Made by a program: the position numbers and the translations under genes
Notes under the pieces: model-generated
Database searches by the model: none
Seen by the model: only the letters and a program-made list of their open reading frames with translations
Told to the model about the DNA's origin: nothing
In this document: positions 19,026 to 26,934 of the stretch, piece by piece
How the letters are laid out: each line of letters opens with the position of its first letter
Numbering within the stretch: position 1 is the stretch's first letter
Assembly (NCBI RefSeq): GCF_016616885.1
Contig: NZ_CP067102.1
Coordinates: 3,562,501-3,626,500, forward strand
DNA length: 64,000 nucleotides
Reading direction: 5' to 3'
From: Bradyrhizobium diazoefficiens
GTDB lineage: Bacteria > Pseudomonadota > Alphaproteobacteria > Rhizobiales > Xanthobacteraceae

Positions 19026-19652
19026 CTACTGCCGGCGCACGACGTAGGAATCGAATGTCTCGCGCCATCGGACGATGTCCCGGACCTGATGAGCTGCGAC
19101 TGGATCCGCAAAGAGCGATGGGCCCGGCAGGTCAGGGGCATCCCAGCCGCGCCAAGAGGCTGCTTCATAACCGTATAGCTCGGAGGCTATTCTCGCGGCA
19201 TCTATGCACCCTGCGAGGAACTGCTCGTCATGGGTCGCACTGAGAAGCATGATCTCTTCGCCTATCCGATAGTCCAGCCCGGTAATCTTGCGCCAGGCTT
19301 CTGTCTGAACCTGGCGCAGGGCGGCCCCCTCGATAGGGCGCGCCTCCCGTTCTGCCGCCAAGGTTATCAGCATGCCCAAGAGTCCGATCATATACGGCTC
19401 AAGCCAGATCGAGCCGGGAATGCCGTCGAGACGTCCTCTGCTTGCCTCAACCAATGGCTGGATCGTCGCGACGGCGGCATTGCGCACACGGGCCACGTCG
19501 ATCATTGCGAAAAGCCACCTCAGCATTCTGGCTTCCAGCGTTGCCATCGGGCCATCGGCGCCAACAAACGAGCGTAGCGCGGCGGAGTCAAACTGAGCTA
19601 GAGTGCCAAGGTTAGTCGACTTGGCAAGCGATTGCGAGTCGTCGGGAGTCAC
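19026..19652 (-). CDS. Hypothetical protein, mostly helical
   Basis: A 208-residue protein (GTG start at 19652; a later ATG may be the real start) with no family I recognise. The sequence is leucine- and alanine-rich and predicted helical, with a moderately hydrophobic stretch IWLEPYMIGLLGMLITLAAE near residue 80 that may be buried rather than membrane-spanning. It diverges from the gene at 19668, and only 15 bp separate the chosen starts, so a shared promoter region must lie inside coding sequence or the starts are further apart. Base composition is less G+C-rich than the flanking metabolic genes, consistent with a more recently acquired block. Confidence 0.6.
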   Translation of the reverse strand: MTPDDSQSLAKSTNLGTLAQFDSAALRSFVGADGPMATLEARMLRWLFAMIDVARVRNAAVATIQPLVEASRGRLDGIPGSIWLEPYMIGLLGMLITLAAEREARPIEGAALRQVQTEAWRKITGLDYRIGEEIMLLSATHDEQFLAGCIDAARIASELYGYEAASWRGWDAPDLPGPSLFADPVAAHQVRDIVRWRETFDSYVVRRQ

Positions 19653-19667
19653 GCGGGGTCCAGGCCA

Positions 19668-20222
19668 ATGACCGTGAGCAAGTTACCTCCCAAACCGAAT
19701 TTCAGTGCGCTTGAGGCGACCGCGCCGGAATCTGCCGGCCATAGAACGAACGTCCTCGCGCTGATCGGCAACCTGATCTTCAATTGGTCGAACAATGAGA
19801 GCCTATTCATTTACGTCCTGATGCTCCTGCTCAGCACGGATGAAGCGTCGGCTGCGTTAGTGTTCGCCACATTGAATACGACGCGCGCACGTCTCGATTT
19901 GATTCAACGGTTGGCCAGGATCAAGATCAGAGATCCAGCTCTTGATAGAGAGTTGAACAAGCTCATCGAGCGCTTCAACGATACGACGCAAGTTCGTAAC
20001 GAGCTCACGCATTGCATGTATACGGTCGACGAAAGCGGCGAAATAGTCCAGACTCAATCCATGCGCGTGGTCCAGACCCGTGCAAGCCTTGCGTTTGGAG
20101 AAACGCGACCGGTCGACGAGGCTCGTCTGAAGGCGCTTTCTGATACGGTTCGCGCGATGATCCGCATCAATCGAGATGTTTGGGAATTTCTGCCGAAGCT
20201 CGAGGCTCACCTGCAGCAATGA
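19668..20222 (+). CDS. Hypothetical helical protein with HEPN-like RNxxxH motif
   Basis: This 184-residue protein is mostly alpha-helical. RNELTH at residues 110-115 fits the R(N/D/H)x3-4H signature of HEPN domains, many of which are ribonucleases in toxin-antitoxin or phage-defence systems. A helix rich in Arg/Leu/Asp (TTRARLDLIQRLARIKIRD) precedes it. No nucleotidyltransferase (MNT) antitoxin is adjacent; the neighbour at 19026 is divergent and unrelated by eye. The frame is open 12 codons upstream, but MTVSKLPP at 19668 avoids overlap with the divergent gene. HEPN membership rests on one motif and helical content and is a hypothesis. Confidence 0.55.
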   Translation: MTVSKLPPKPNFSALEATAPESAGHRTNVLALIGNLIFNWSNNESLFIYVLMLLLSTDEASAALVFATLNTTRARLDLIQRLARIKIRDPALDRELNKLIERFNDTTQVRNELTHCMYTVDESGEIVQTQSMRVVQTRASLAFGETRPVDEARLKALSDTVRAMIRINRDVWEFLPKLEAHLQQ

Positions 20223-20364
20223 CGGAATGGGCGATACCTCAAACGTAGTAGCCGTCCTCGTCGAAGTGCTTACCTCCTTAGCAGACGAATTCCAACCCGC
20301 GGACCAAGCCCACTACTCCGGAAAGGCATTTGAAGACCTCTACATCTTTGATGATGCTGATTGC

Positions 20365-20386
20365 ACAGACATCAGGCGGTGTCTGT
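20365..20386. promoter_or_regulatory. Inverted repeat upstream of the secretion locus
   Basis: ACAGACA (20365-20371) and TGTCTGT (20380-20386) form a perfect 7-bp inverted repeat with an 8-nt spacer, 117 bp before the first gene of the type I secretion locus. It could be a regulator site or a weak stem-loop ending the upstream transcript. The rest of 20223-20502 contains no gene I can support. Confidence 0.35.
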
Positions 20387-20502
20387 AGTCGGGAGAACCC
20401 GTCTCAACGCAGAGCAGTATCGAAAGACGTGAGGGGCCGCAGACGCAGAAGATCAGCGACCGCAAGCGTTGACGATACTCCAAACCGAAACAGGAGTATC
20501 TC

Positions 20503-21306
20503 ATGTCCAAGAAACAGGGCCAGCTTCAAGGGCAAGCTCAGGGCCAGCTGAACTTGCAGGGACAGGGTCAAGGCCAGTTGAACCTGCAAGGTCAAGGTCA
20601 GGGCCAAGGTCAAGGTCAGGGCCAAGGTCAAGGTCAGAACGAGACGCAGACTGCCTCGCAGGCGCTTTACAGCTCCAGCGACAATTCCAGCGACAACAGC
20701 AACGACAACGGCAACTGGAATGGCAACGGCAATCTGAACGCCAACGGCAACTTCGACCACAACGACAACGACGTTCACAACAAGGTCGACAATGCGGTCA
20801 ACAACAACGTCGAGAACACTGTCGATACCAAGGTCAACGTCGACGTCAAGGTCGACCTCGATCTGCATGCAACCGGCCTGAGCTCGCCGGTGATCGATAT
20901 GCACGACATGAGCCACTTCAGCGATTCGTTGATCATGCCGCAGGTCGTGAACCAAACGCTGAACGGCGACGGCAACCAGTTCAACATAGATCAGGTGAAC
21001 AACCTGATCAACAACGGACATGTTGAGAACGCGAACGTCACCTTCACCGGTGGCGAGACCGAGCATGGCGGCGGGTTCAGCATGGACGCCAAGGCCCTTG
21101 GCGGCGATTCCAGTGCCGACCACAGCCATGTCGGGGACGTCACCGGCACGTCGGCCAGCGGCATCACCTCTCATGCCGATGCCGCCCTGACGCAGTCTGC
21201 CTTCACGCAGACGATCACGCTGGGTGCCAACATCCAGTTCAACAGCCTGACGATGCAGGTGGCAGGGAACGACCTGCACGACACGCACGACATCGGCACA
21301 CATTAG
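20503..21306 (+). CDS. Gln/Gly-repeat and Asn/Asp-rich protein, candidate type I secreted substrate
   Basis: A 267-residue low-complexity protein with a strong AGGAG six bases before the ATG. Residues 5-45 are GQ repeats, including a duplicated GQLNLQGQGQ unit and a run of eight GQ dipeptides. Residues about 57-120 are Asn/Asp/Ser-rich (NGNWNGNGNLNANGNFDHND), turning into alternating V/D/K (KVNVDVKVDLDLH). The C-terminal half has QVVNQTLNGDGNQFNIDQVN and ends NDLHDTHDIGTH. There is no Cys and no Sec signal peptide. Position as first gene of a type I secretion locus suggests it is exported without cleavage. The Q/N-rich composition resembles prion-like or matrix-forming proteins; that role is inference. 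Confidence 0.8.
   Translation: MSKKQGQLQGQAQGQLNLQGQGQGQLNLQGQGQGQGQGQGQGQGQNETQTASQALYSSSDNSSDNSNDNGNWNGNGNLNANGNFDHNDNDVHNKVDNAVNNNVENTVDTKVNVDVKVDLDLHATGLSSPVIDMHDMSHFSDSLIMPQVVNQTLNGDGNQFNIDQVNNLINNGHVENANVTFTGGETEHGGGFSMDAKALGGDSSADHSHVGDVTGTSASGITSHADAALTQSAFTQTITLGANIQFNSLTMQVAGNDLHDTHDIGTH
20512..20640 (+). repeat. In-frame coding repeats (GQ dipeptide array)
   Basis: Degenerate 6- and 12-bp units (CAAGGTCAAGGTCAGGGC type) encode the GQ repeats; a 30-bp unit encoding GQLNLQGQGQ is present twice. Unit lengths are multiples of three, so slippage would change repeat number without a frameshift. Confidence 0.85.
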
Positions 21307-21315
21307 TCATCTCCA

Positions 21316-21346
21316 CGGCCCGCGTGGCTTCAACCCGCGCGGGCCG
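21316..21346 (+). terminator. Stem-loop between the two putative substrate genes
   Basis: CGGCCCGCG (21316-21324) pairs perfectly with CGCGGGCCG (21338-21346), a 9-bp G/C stem with a 13-nt loop, ten bases after the first gene's stop and followed by CTCCATTTTAGC. It is a plausible partial terminator or attenuator that would make the first protein more abundant than the downstream secretion components. Confidence 0.6.
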
Positions 21347-21418
21347 CTCCATTTTAGCACTGATCCATATTGCGGCCATTGAGCTCGCAGAGACCCAATC
21401 TGTGAGCGGAGATCGACA

Positions 21419-23383
21419 ATGATTCCGGGCGGCTTGACGGAAGCAATCTCCTATTTTTCCGGCTACCTTCATCTCTTCGATGACATAGCGCGCGATCGCG
21501 CGCAACTTGACGGAGGTCCCGGCGCGCGTGCCGCCGATGAGGACGATACGCCACGCCCGCCGCAGAATAGTGACCCACTCAGCTTCGACGATCTTCAGAC
21601 GGCCGCCGTGGCACCTCCAGGAAACCTGCCGGATGACACCTACCAATTCCACCGAGCGCCGCAGTCACATCTTCCAAAAATTACCTTTCCTCACGAAGAC
21701 GTCCCCGACGAACCTGATCGGCCGCTCTCGCCGGCGCCGCCATTCTTCGGCGGTGGTGGAGGCGGCGGCGGTGGCGGTGCCAGCTTCGAAGTTAAGGTTG
21801 TGTATCACCCCGGGGGCGAGCAAAGCGAGATCGAGGCTCATCAGGTCAACGCGCTTTTCAACGACGGCAATGACCTGATCGGGACCACCTATCCCCCGAT
21901 CATGAACCACCTCATCCAGATTTCGGATCAACTGCTTGGTACGATGATCCACCAGGTCAGCGATGCCGTTCCGGAGTCCTGGAAGTTTCCGCACGACACG
22001 TCCGCGATCGTTTCGGCACTTGGCGCGATGGACCAAGGCTGGAACAACAGCCATGGTGATTCAGGCAATCCCCCGTCCGTGAAGAACGGGTACCAATTGA
22101 ACGGGCAGCCCGTCACAACGGAGCCGGATGCGCTTCATCAGAATCTGTCATCGCCTCTCGACAATAAGCCCGCGGACACCGGCCACAAGCTCGGACAATG
22201 GGCCGATGTCGGAGACAATCACCTGACCAATGCCGCGCAGATCGTTGATATCGGAAGCGCCTGCAAGACAATGATCGTGCTGGGAAACGATTACACCACG
22301 AACGCGATCTTCCAGGTCAACGCCAGTGCGAACAAGGATCATGTCGAAACGAGCGGCAGCTGGGGACCCCGCGGCTCCGTCCATTTTACGCCCGACGAGT
22401 CGACCAATGCGGCCGGGTTTGTCCAGCACGCGTCGGTTTATGCCGGATCTCCGGGAGCGCCCGGCGCCACGTGGGATTTCGATGTTGTCAACGGAAATTA
22501 TTACCAGGTCCATACGCTGACACAGGTCAACTACCTCTCCAACAACGATGTCGTCGAGCAGAAGAGCGCGGATACGCACTACGACGTTGTGGCTGGCGAG
22601 AACCAGCTGATGAATGTGGCTCAGCTCACGAACGGTGACTTCAAGTACGATATGATCATCGTGGGCGGATCGTACCACTCCGCCAATATGATCTATCAGT
22701 ACAATATCCTGGTGAATAACGACATCATCCACTCCGTGAATAGCGCGGGTGGCACCGGCGGCTTCGGTGAGCCGTCAATCAGCCTCGGCGGAAACCACCT
22801 CATCAATGCGGCGACGATCGATACATACGGAGGTCAGAATTTCAATCCGCTCAATGGCGGCTTTCAGCAGATCGTCAACGAGATCGAGAATGGCCAGACT
22901 AGCATGGATCCATCGCTGGCATCCCTGATTCACGGCTACGGCGGAACGCTTCACGTCTTGTACGTGACGGGCGATTGCTACGATGTCAACGCAATCTGGC
23001 AAACCAATCTTCTACAGAACAGCAACTACGTTCTGCAGGACGAGTCATCGCCCACGCAAGGAAATCCGCTAGCGAATGGTACAGCGGAGCAGTCGCTCAT
23101 TGCCGGTCACGATCTGGATCTCAACCTGGCGTCGATCGTCTGCGTGAAGCCCGATCAGACCTTTGTCGGTGGGCAGGTTTACTCCGACTCTGTGCTGATT
23201 CAGGCGAACATGCTCCCTCAGGGCGGATGCTCCAGTGGGCACTGGAACGATCCTCACGCGCTTGCTCCGGAGATCGTCGCATTCCTCAACGACACGAAAA
23301 TCGTGGATCCGACTCCGCATCCCATCGTTCACGTGACGACCACGGTGAATCACGATGATCCGATGTCACACATGATGCACTAG
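21419..23383 (+). CDS. Large Asn-rich internal-repeat protein, candidate type I secreted substrate
   Basis: A 654-residue protein with GGAG eight bases before the ATG and no Sec signal. Residues 1-115 are Pro/Asp-rich and probably disordered; a run of about ten Gly near 117-126 follows. From about residue 260 on, a motif recurs: GNDYTTNAIFQVN (~288), GNYYQVHTLTQVN (~358), GGSYHSANMIYQYN (~414), TGDCYDVNAIWQTN (~515) and GGQVYSDSVLIQAN (~582), alternating with NxLxNxA(x)I/L elements (NHLTNAAQIV, NQLMNVAQL, NHLINAATI). Regular Gln/Asn ladders suggest a beta-solenoid. RTX GGxGxDxxx repeats are absent. The C-terminus is His/Met-rich (HDDPMSHMMH). I do not recognise a named family; secretion is inferred from the exporter genes 29 bp downstream. 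Confidence 0.8.
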   Translation: MIPGGLTEAISYFSGYLHLFDDIARDRAQLDGGPGARAADEDDTPRPPQNSDPLSFDDLQTAAVAPPGNLPDDTYQFHRAPQSHLPKITFPHEDVPDEPDRPLSPAPPFFGGGGGGGGGGASFEVKVVYHPGGEQSEIEAHQVNALFNDGNDLIGTTYPPIMNHLIQISDQLLGTMIHQVSDAVPESWKFPHDTSAIVSALGAMDQGWNNSHGDSGNPPSVKNGYQLNGQPVTTEPDALHQNLSSPLDNKPADTGHKLGQWADVGDNHLTNAAQIVDIGSACKTMIVLGNDYTTNAIFQVNASANKDHVETSGSWGPRGSVHFTPDESTNAAGFVQHASVYAGSPGAPGATWDFDVVNGNYYQVHTLTQVNYLSNNDVVEQKSADTHYDVVAGENQLMNVAQLTNGDFKYDMIIVGGSYHSANMIYQYNILVNNDIIHSVNSAGGTGGFGEPSISLGGNHLINAATIDTYGGQNFNPLNGGFQQIVNEIENGQTSMDPSLASLIHGYGGTLHVLYVTGDCYDVNAIWQTNLLQNSNYVLQDESSPTQGNPLANGTAEQSLIAGHDLDLNLASIVCVKPDQTFVGGQVYSDSVLIQANMLPQGGCSSGHWNDPHALAPEIVAFLNDTKIVDPTPHPIVHVTTTVNHDDPMSHMMH

Positions 23384-23412
23384 CAAATGAGCGCAAGCGG
23401 AAGGGCCGCGTA

Positions 23413-25536
23413 ATGGATAGATGGGGCATAGGAAATTCATCGGACGCAGCGCGGACGGGCGGGAATCCGCGAACGCCAAACGTCTCGAGGTTCGATCCGG
23501 GAGCCGCGCGCCATCACGCCGGCGCCGCTCTGGACGAATTGGGCGAAGTCCGGACATCACACCGTGCCGACGCGGCGGCTTCCGGCCCGGCAGCCAGCCA
23601 GCCAGCAGAGACAAGGCATCTGCAGGTCCACTCGAAAGACCCGCAGGCGAGTCCTCCGCTCGCAAAAGGGGACGGATCGGGCGCGGCAGTCATTGCTAGG
23701 GCCGAGAAACAAGAGGTATCACATCAAGGCGGATCGAACGGCGGTGGAACCAGGAGCGGCGGAGGCGGTGGCGGCGGCGGATGGTCGCCATTACAGAAAG
23801 CCACGGGGGGCGACGAATACCGCGATACTCTCTCCAAGGGTCTCGCGTCGATCAAACGCAATTTTCTGACGATTGGAATCTTCTCGTTTGTCGTCAACCT
23901 GCTGGCGCTGTCGATTCCGATCTACCTCTTCAACATGTCCGATCGCGTTCTGACCAGCCGGAGCGTCGACACGCTGATCATGCTCACGACGATCGTTATA
24001 TTTGCGATCGCAGCACATGTGCTCATGGATATGATGCGTCGTTTCATTCTCATGCGGGTTGCCGTTGATACAGAGGTGCGGCTTGGCGGTCCTGTGCTGA
24101 GTGCGGCGGCGAAGGCGGCACAGAGCGGATCAAGCCGCGAATTCCAGACGCTTGCCGACCTCCAGCAGCTTCGATCCTTCATGACCGGACCGGTCTTGCT
24201 GACAATGTTCGATGCGCCGATTGCGCCCGTCTATTTGATCGTCGTGTTCCTCATTCACCCGCAGCTTGGATTGATCGTCACGGCGGCTGGTCTTGGCCTG
24301 ACCGGGCTCGCCTTGCTGAACCAGCATGTCACCGCCGATCCGTTTACCCGAGCCAGCGTCTTCGTCACCCGTGCCAACCTTCAGGCCGAAGCCATGGCGC
24401 GTAATGCGCAGGTCATAAACGCCATGGGCATGATTCCTGAGGGCGTTCGAGTGTGGGGCCAAGAGACTGTGGAGTCCCTCAAAGCACAGGTGATCGCTCA
24501 GGATCGCAACGTCCTTATGACCGGCCTCTCCAAGTTCCTGAGGTTGGGGACGCAGATCGCAATCCTCGGTTGGGGTGCGATCCTCGCGCTCGAGTCGCAC
24601 CTCACGGGCGGCATGATCATTGCCGCCTCCATTGTGTCCAGCCGGGCGCTTGCCCCGCTTGAAGGCACGATCGAGGGATGGCGGAGCTACGTTCATGCGC
24701 GGTCCGCTTATCAGCGCATCAAGACGCTTCTGCAAAACACTCCGCTCAACCTCCGTCGGCTGCGGTTGCCGAGACCGGAAGGGCGTCTCAGCGTCGAGCG
24801 AATTCTCTACGTCCCGCCGCCGACGAAGAAGGTGATCCTGAACGGCGTGAGCTTCGCGCTCGATCCCGGCGAATCCTTGGCGATCGTCGGCCCGTCCGGC
24901 ACCGGCAAGACCATGCTTGCAAGGATGCTCGTCGGCTCCATCATCCCTACCGCCGGCAACGTGAGGCTCGACCTGATGGATCTGCGCAACTGGGATCCTC
25001 GCCAATTTGGCGAATGCGTCGGCTATCTGCCCCAGGACGTTCAGCTCTTTCCGGCGTCTATCAAGGCCAATATTGCGCGTATGCGGGACGATGCGCGCGA
25101 CGCGGACATTTTCGATGCTGCGGAAACCGCTGACGTGCACGAGATGATTGCCGAGTTCCCTCAAGGATACGAAACCGTCATCGGCATGGATGGCAGCCCC
25201 TTGTCGGGAGGCCAGCGGCAGCGGATCGGACTGGCTCGCGCGTTCTACGGTAGCCCGCGCCTCGTCGTGCTGGACGAACCAAACGCCAATCTCGATACGA
25301 GTGGAGAGCTCGCGCTGGCCAAGGCGCTGACCCGAGCCAAGCAGAAGGGCACAACCATCGTCGCGGTCACGCAGCGCCCCGCGCTGCTGCAGAGCGTCGA
25401 CAAGATCTTGATCCTGCAGAATGGATCAGTGCAGGCGTTCGGGGCGCGAGATGAAATGATCCATCTCCTTTCCGGCCGCAAGCCGCCGAACGGGAGCGGG
25501 CCATCTCCTGGCGGGCCGCCGATCCTCAGTGCGTGA
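23413..25536 (+). CDS. Type I secretion system ABC transporter (permease-ATPase), PrtD-like
   Basis: This 707-residue inner-membrane exporter has a membrane domain at about 150-440 (first span IGIFSFVVNLLALSIPIYLF) fused to one ATPase domain: Walker A GPSGTGKT (493-500), signature LSGGQRQR (597-604) and Walker B LVVLDEP (617-623). It resembles PrtD/HasD-type exporters and has no C39 peptidase. Instead, residues 1-145 are a low-complexity extension ending in a poly-Gly run before GGWSPLQ, which could replace the substrate-docking C39-like domain; this is unusual. It follows the repeat protein by 29 bp and precedes the adaptor by 30 bp. No TolC gene is in the window, so an outer-membrane channel must come from elsewhere. 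Confidence 0.93.
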   Translation: MDRWGIGNSSDAARTGGNPRTPNVSRFDPGAARHHAGAALDELGEVRTSHRADAAASGPAASQPAETRHLQVHSKDPQASPPLAKGDGSGAAVIARAEKQEVSHQGGSNGGGTRSGGGGGGGGWSPLQKATGGDEYRDTLSKGLASIKRNFLTIGIFSFVVNLLALSIPIYLFNMSDRVLTSRSVDTLIMLTTIVIFAIAAHVLMDMMRRFILMRVAVDTEVRLGGPVLSAAAKAAQSGSSREFQTLADLQQLRSFMTGPVLLTMFDAPIAPVYLIVVFLIHPQLGLIVTAAGLGLTGLALLNQHVTADPFTRASVFVTRANLQAEAMARNAQVINAMGMIPEGVRVWGQETVESLKAQVIAQDRNVLMTGLSKFLRLGTQIAILGWGAILALESHLTGGMIIAASIVSSRALAPLEGTIEGWRSYVHARSAYQRIKTLLQNTPLNLRRLRLPRPEGRLSVERILYVPPPTKKVILNGVSFALDPGESLAIVGPSGTGKTMLARMLVGSIIPTAGNVRLDLMDLRNWDPRQFGECVGYLPQDVQLFPASIKANIARMRDDARDADIFDAAETADVHEMIAEFPQGYETVIGMDGSPLSGGQRQRIGLARAFYGSPRLVVLDEPNANLDTSGELALAKALTRAKQKGTTIVAVTQRPALLQSVDKILILQNGSVQAFGARDEMIHLLSGRKPPNGSGPSPGGPPILSA

Positions 25537-25566
25537 AGCGCGTATGGTTTATCCAGGGGCTTATCC

Positions 25567-26934
25567 ATGAAGTTTCTTATTGACGCAGTCAGGCGAAGAG
25601 GGGTCGAGGCACGGCCATCCTGGGATGCGGATCTTCCGCGCTCGACGAAGGCAGCCACACTCGGTGGGCTCATGATCATCGCGTCCACCGTCATGGGCTT
25701 TGGCGTGTGGGGCAGCACGGCCCCGATCGCCGGAGCGGTGGTTGCTTCAGGCGTGTTCGTCGCCACGGGTGAAAACAAGACGATCCAACATCTTGAGGGA
25801 GGCGTCATCCGGAAGATTGCCGTGCGGGAAGGAAACGTTGTGAAGGCCGGCCAGACATTGGTCGAGCTGGATCCGACAACGCCAAAGGCTGAACTGCGAC
25901 GGCTGCAGATCCGACAGAGCCGCCTGGTCGCGGAGGACATTCGCCTGCAGGCCGAAATTCAGGAGCAGGACGCAGTCAGTTTTCCGGACGACTTGACTGA
26001 AAAGGCGAGCGATCCGGAAATACTGGAGATTCTGAATACTCAACGAATGACGCTTGTTGCCCGCCGCAACAATTTGAAGAGCGATATCGCCGCCGTCGAG
26101 GCGAGCATCAAGGCGATCGAAGAGCGCATCGAAGGTTCGAAAGTGCAGCTCGACAGCGTCCAACGTCAGATGCGCCTCCTCGATGAGGACATCGACACGA
26201 AGCTGCACCTTCTCCAATCCGGTCTGGTGAAGAAGCCGGATGTCTTGCTGTTGCAACGGACTAAAGCGAGCCTCGAAGGCGAAGTCGGGCGGATCATGGC
26301 GGACATTGGTGACGCCAAGGAGCGCATCGCCCGTTCCCAGGAGCAAATCACCGGACTGAGAAGGGACGCGGTGAAGAAGGCGGTCGATCAGTTGCGCGAC
26401 GTCCGTGGCGAGCTCGCAGACGTCAACGAGCGGGTTCATAGTGCCCAGGCGATGCTCGATCGAGTCAACATCGTGGCTCCGGTCGAAGGTATCGTTGTCA
26501 AAATGCGGTATCACACCGAAGGGGGGGTCGTAGAGCCTGGCAAGCCGATCATGGAGATCCTGCCGCTCAACGCCGAACTCATCATCGAGGCGCGGGTGAG
26601 ACCTCAGGATATCGATAGCGTGAGGCAAGGGCAGCATGCGATGGTACGACTTACCGCGCTCAGCCAGCGCGTCACACCGATGATCCGCGGCGATGTCATC
26701 TATCTTTCGGCGGATTCCTTGCCCGATGAGCACAAGTCCATGCAAGTCGGGCCGACAGACGTCTACGTCGTTAGGGTCCGCTTGGATGCGGCAGAGGCTG
26801 CGACCCTGCCGAATTTTAGCCCGACGCCCGGAATGCCGGCTGAGGTCTTCATCAAGTCCTCGGAGCGGACCTTCCTCCAGTACATCGCCAAGCCGCTTGA
26901 GGACAGCATGACACGAGCTTTCCGGGAGCGGTAG
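25567..26934 (+). CDS. HlyD family type I secretion periplasmic adaptor (membrane fusion protein)
   Basis: A 455-residue adaptor linking the ABC exporter to a TolC-like channel. A short cytoplasmic N-terminus and one span (TLGGLMIIASTVMGFGVWGS, about 36-55) are followed by the lipoyl half-motif IQHLEGGVIRKIAVREGNVV, a long coiled-coil hairpin (about 115-290), the second lipoyl half (RVNIVAPVEGIVVKMRYHTE) and the beta-barrel. The C-terminal GMPAEVFIKSSERTFLQYIAKPL is typical of PrtE/HlyD proteins of type I systems. Last gene of the locus. Its 3' 172 bp overlap the long reading frame of the convergent AraC gene. Confidence 0.95.
   Translation: MKFLIDAVRRRGVEARPSWDADLPRSTKAATLGGLMIIASTVMGFGVWGSTAPIAGAVVASGVFVATGENKTIQHLEGGVIRKIAVREGNVVKAGQTLVELDPTTPKAELRRLQIRQSRLVAEDIRLQAEIQEQDAVSFPDDLTEKASDPEILEILNTQRMTLVARRNNLKSDIAAVEASIKAIEERIEGSKVQLDSVQRQMRLLDEDIDTKLHLLQSGLVKKPDVLLLQRTKASLEGEVGRIMADIGDAKERIARSQEQITGLRRDAVKKAVDQLRDVRGELADVNERVHSAQAMLDRVNIVAPVEGIVVKMRYHTEGGVVEPGKPIMEILPLNAELIIEARVRPQDIDSVRQGQHAMVRLTALSQRVTPMIRGDVIYLSADSLPDEHKSMQVGPTDVYVVRVRLDAAEAATLPNFSPTPGMPAEVFIKSSERTFLQYIAKPLEDSMTRAFRER

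Noticed and set aside
19026..20222. HEPN-MNT toxin-antitoxin pair
   Set aside because: The neighbouring gene is divergent and lacks the GSx10DxD nucleotidyltransferase motif, so no antitoxin is recognised.
20227..20388. 53-codon frame after the HEPN-like gene
   Set aside because: Weak ribosome-binding site, no conserved pattern, and it overlaps the inverted repeat; not supportable as a gene.
21419..23383. RTX toxin or adhesin
   Set aside because: No GGxGxDxxx nonapeptides or known adhesin domains were found; glycine runs are only linkers.
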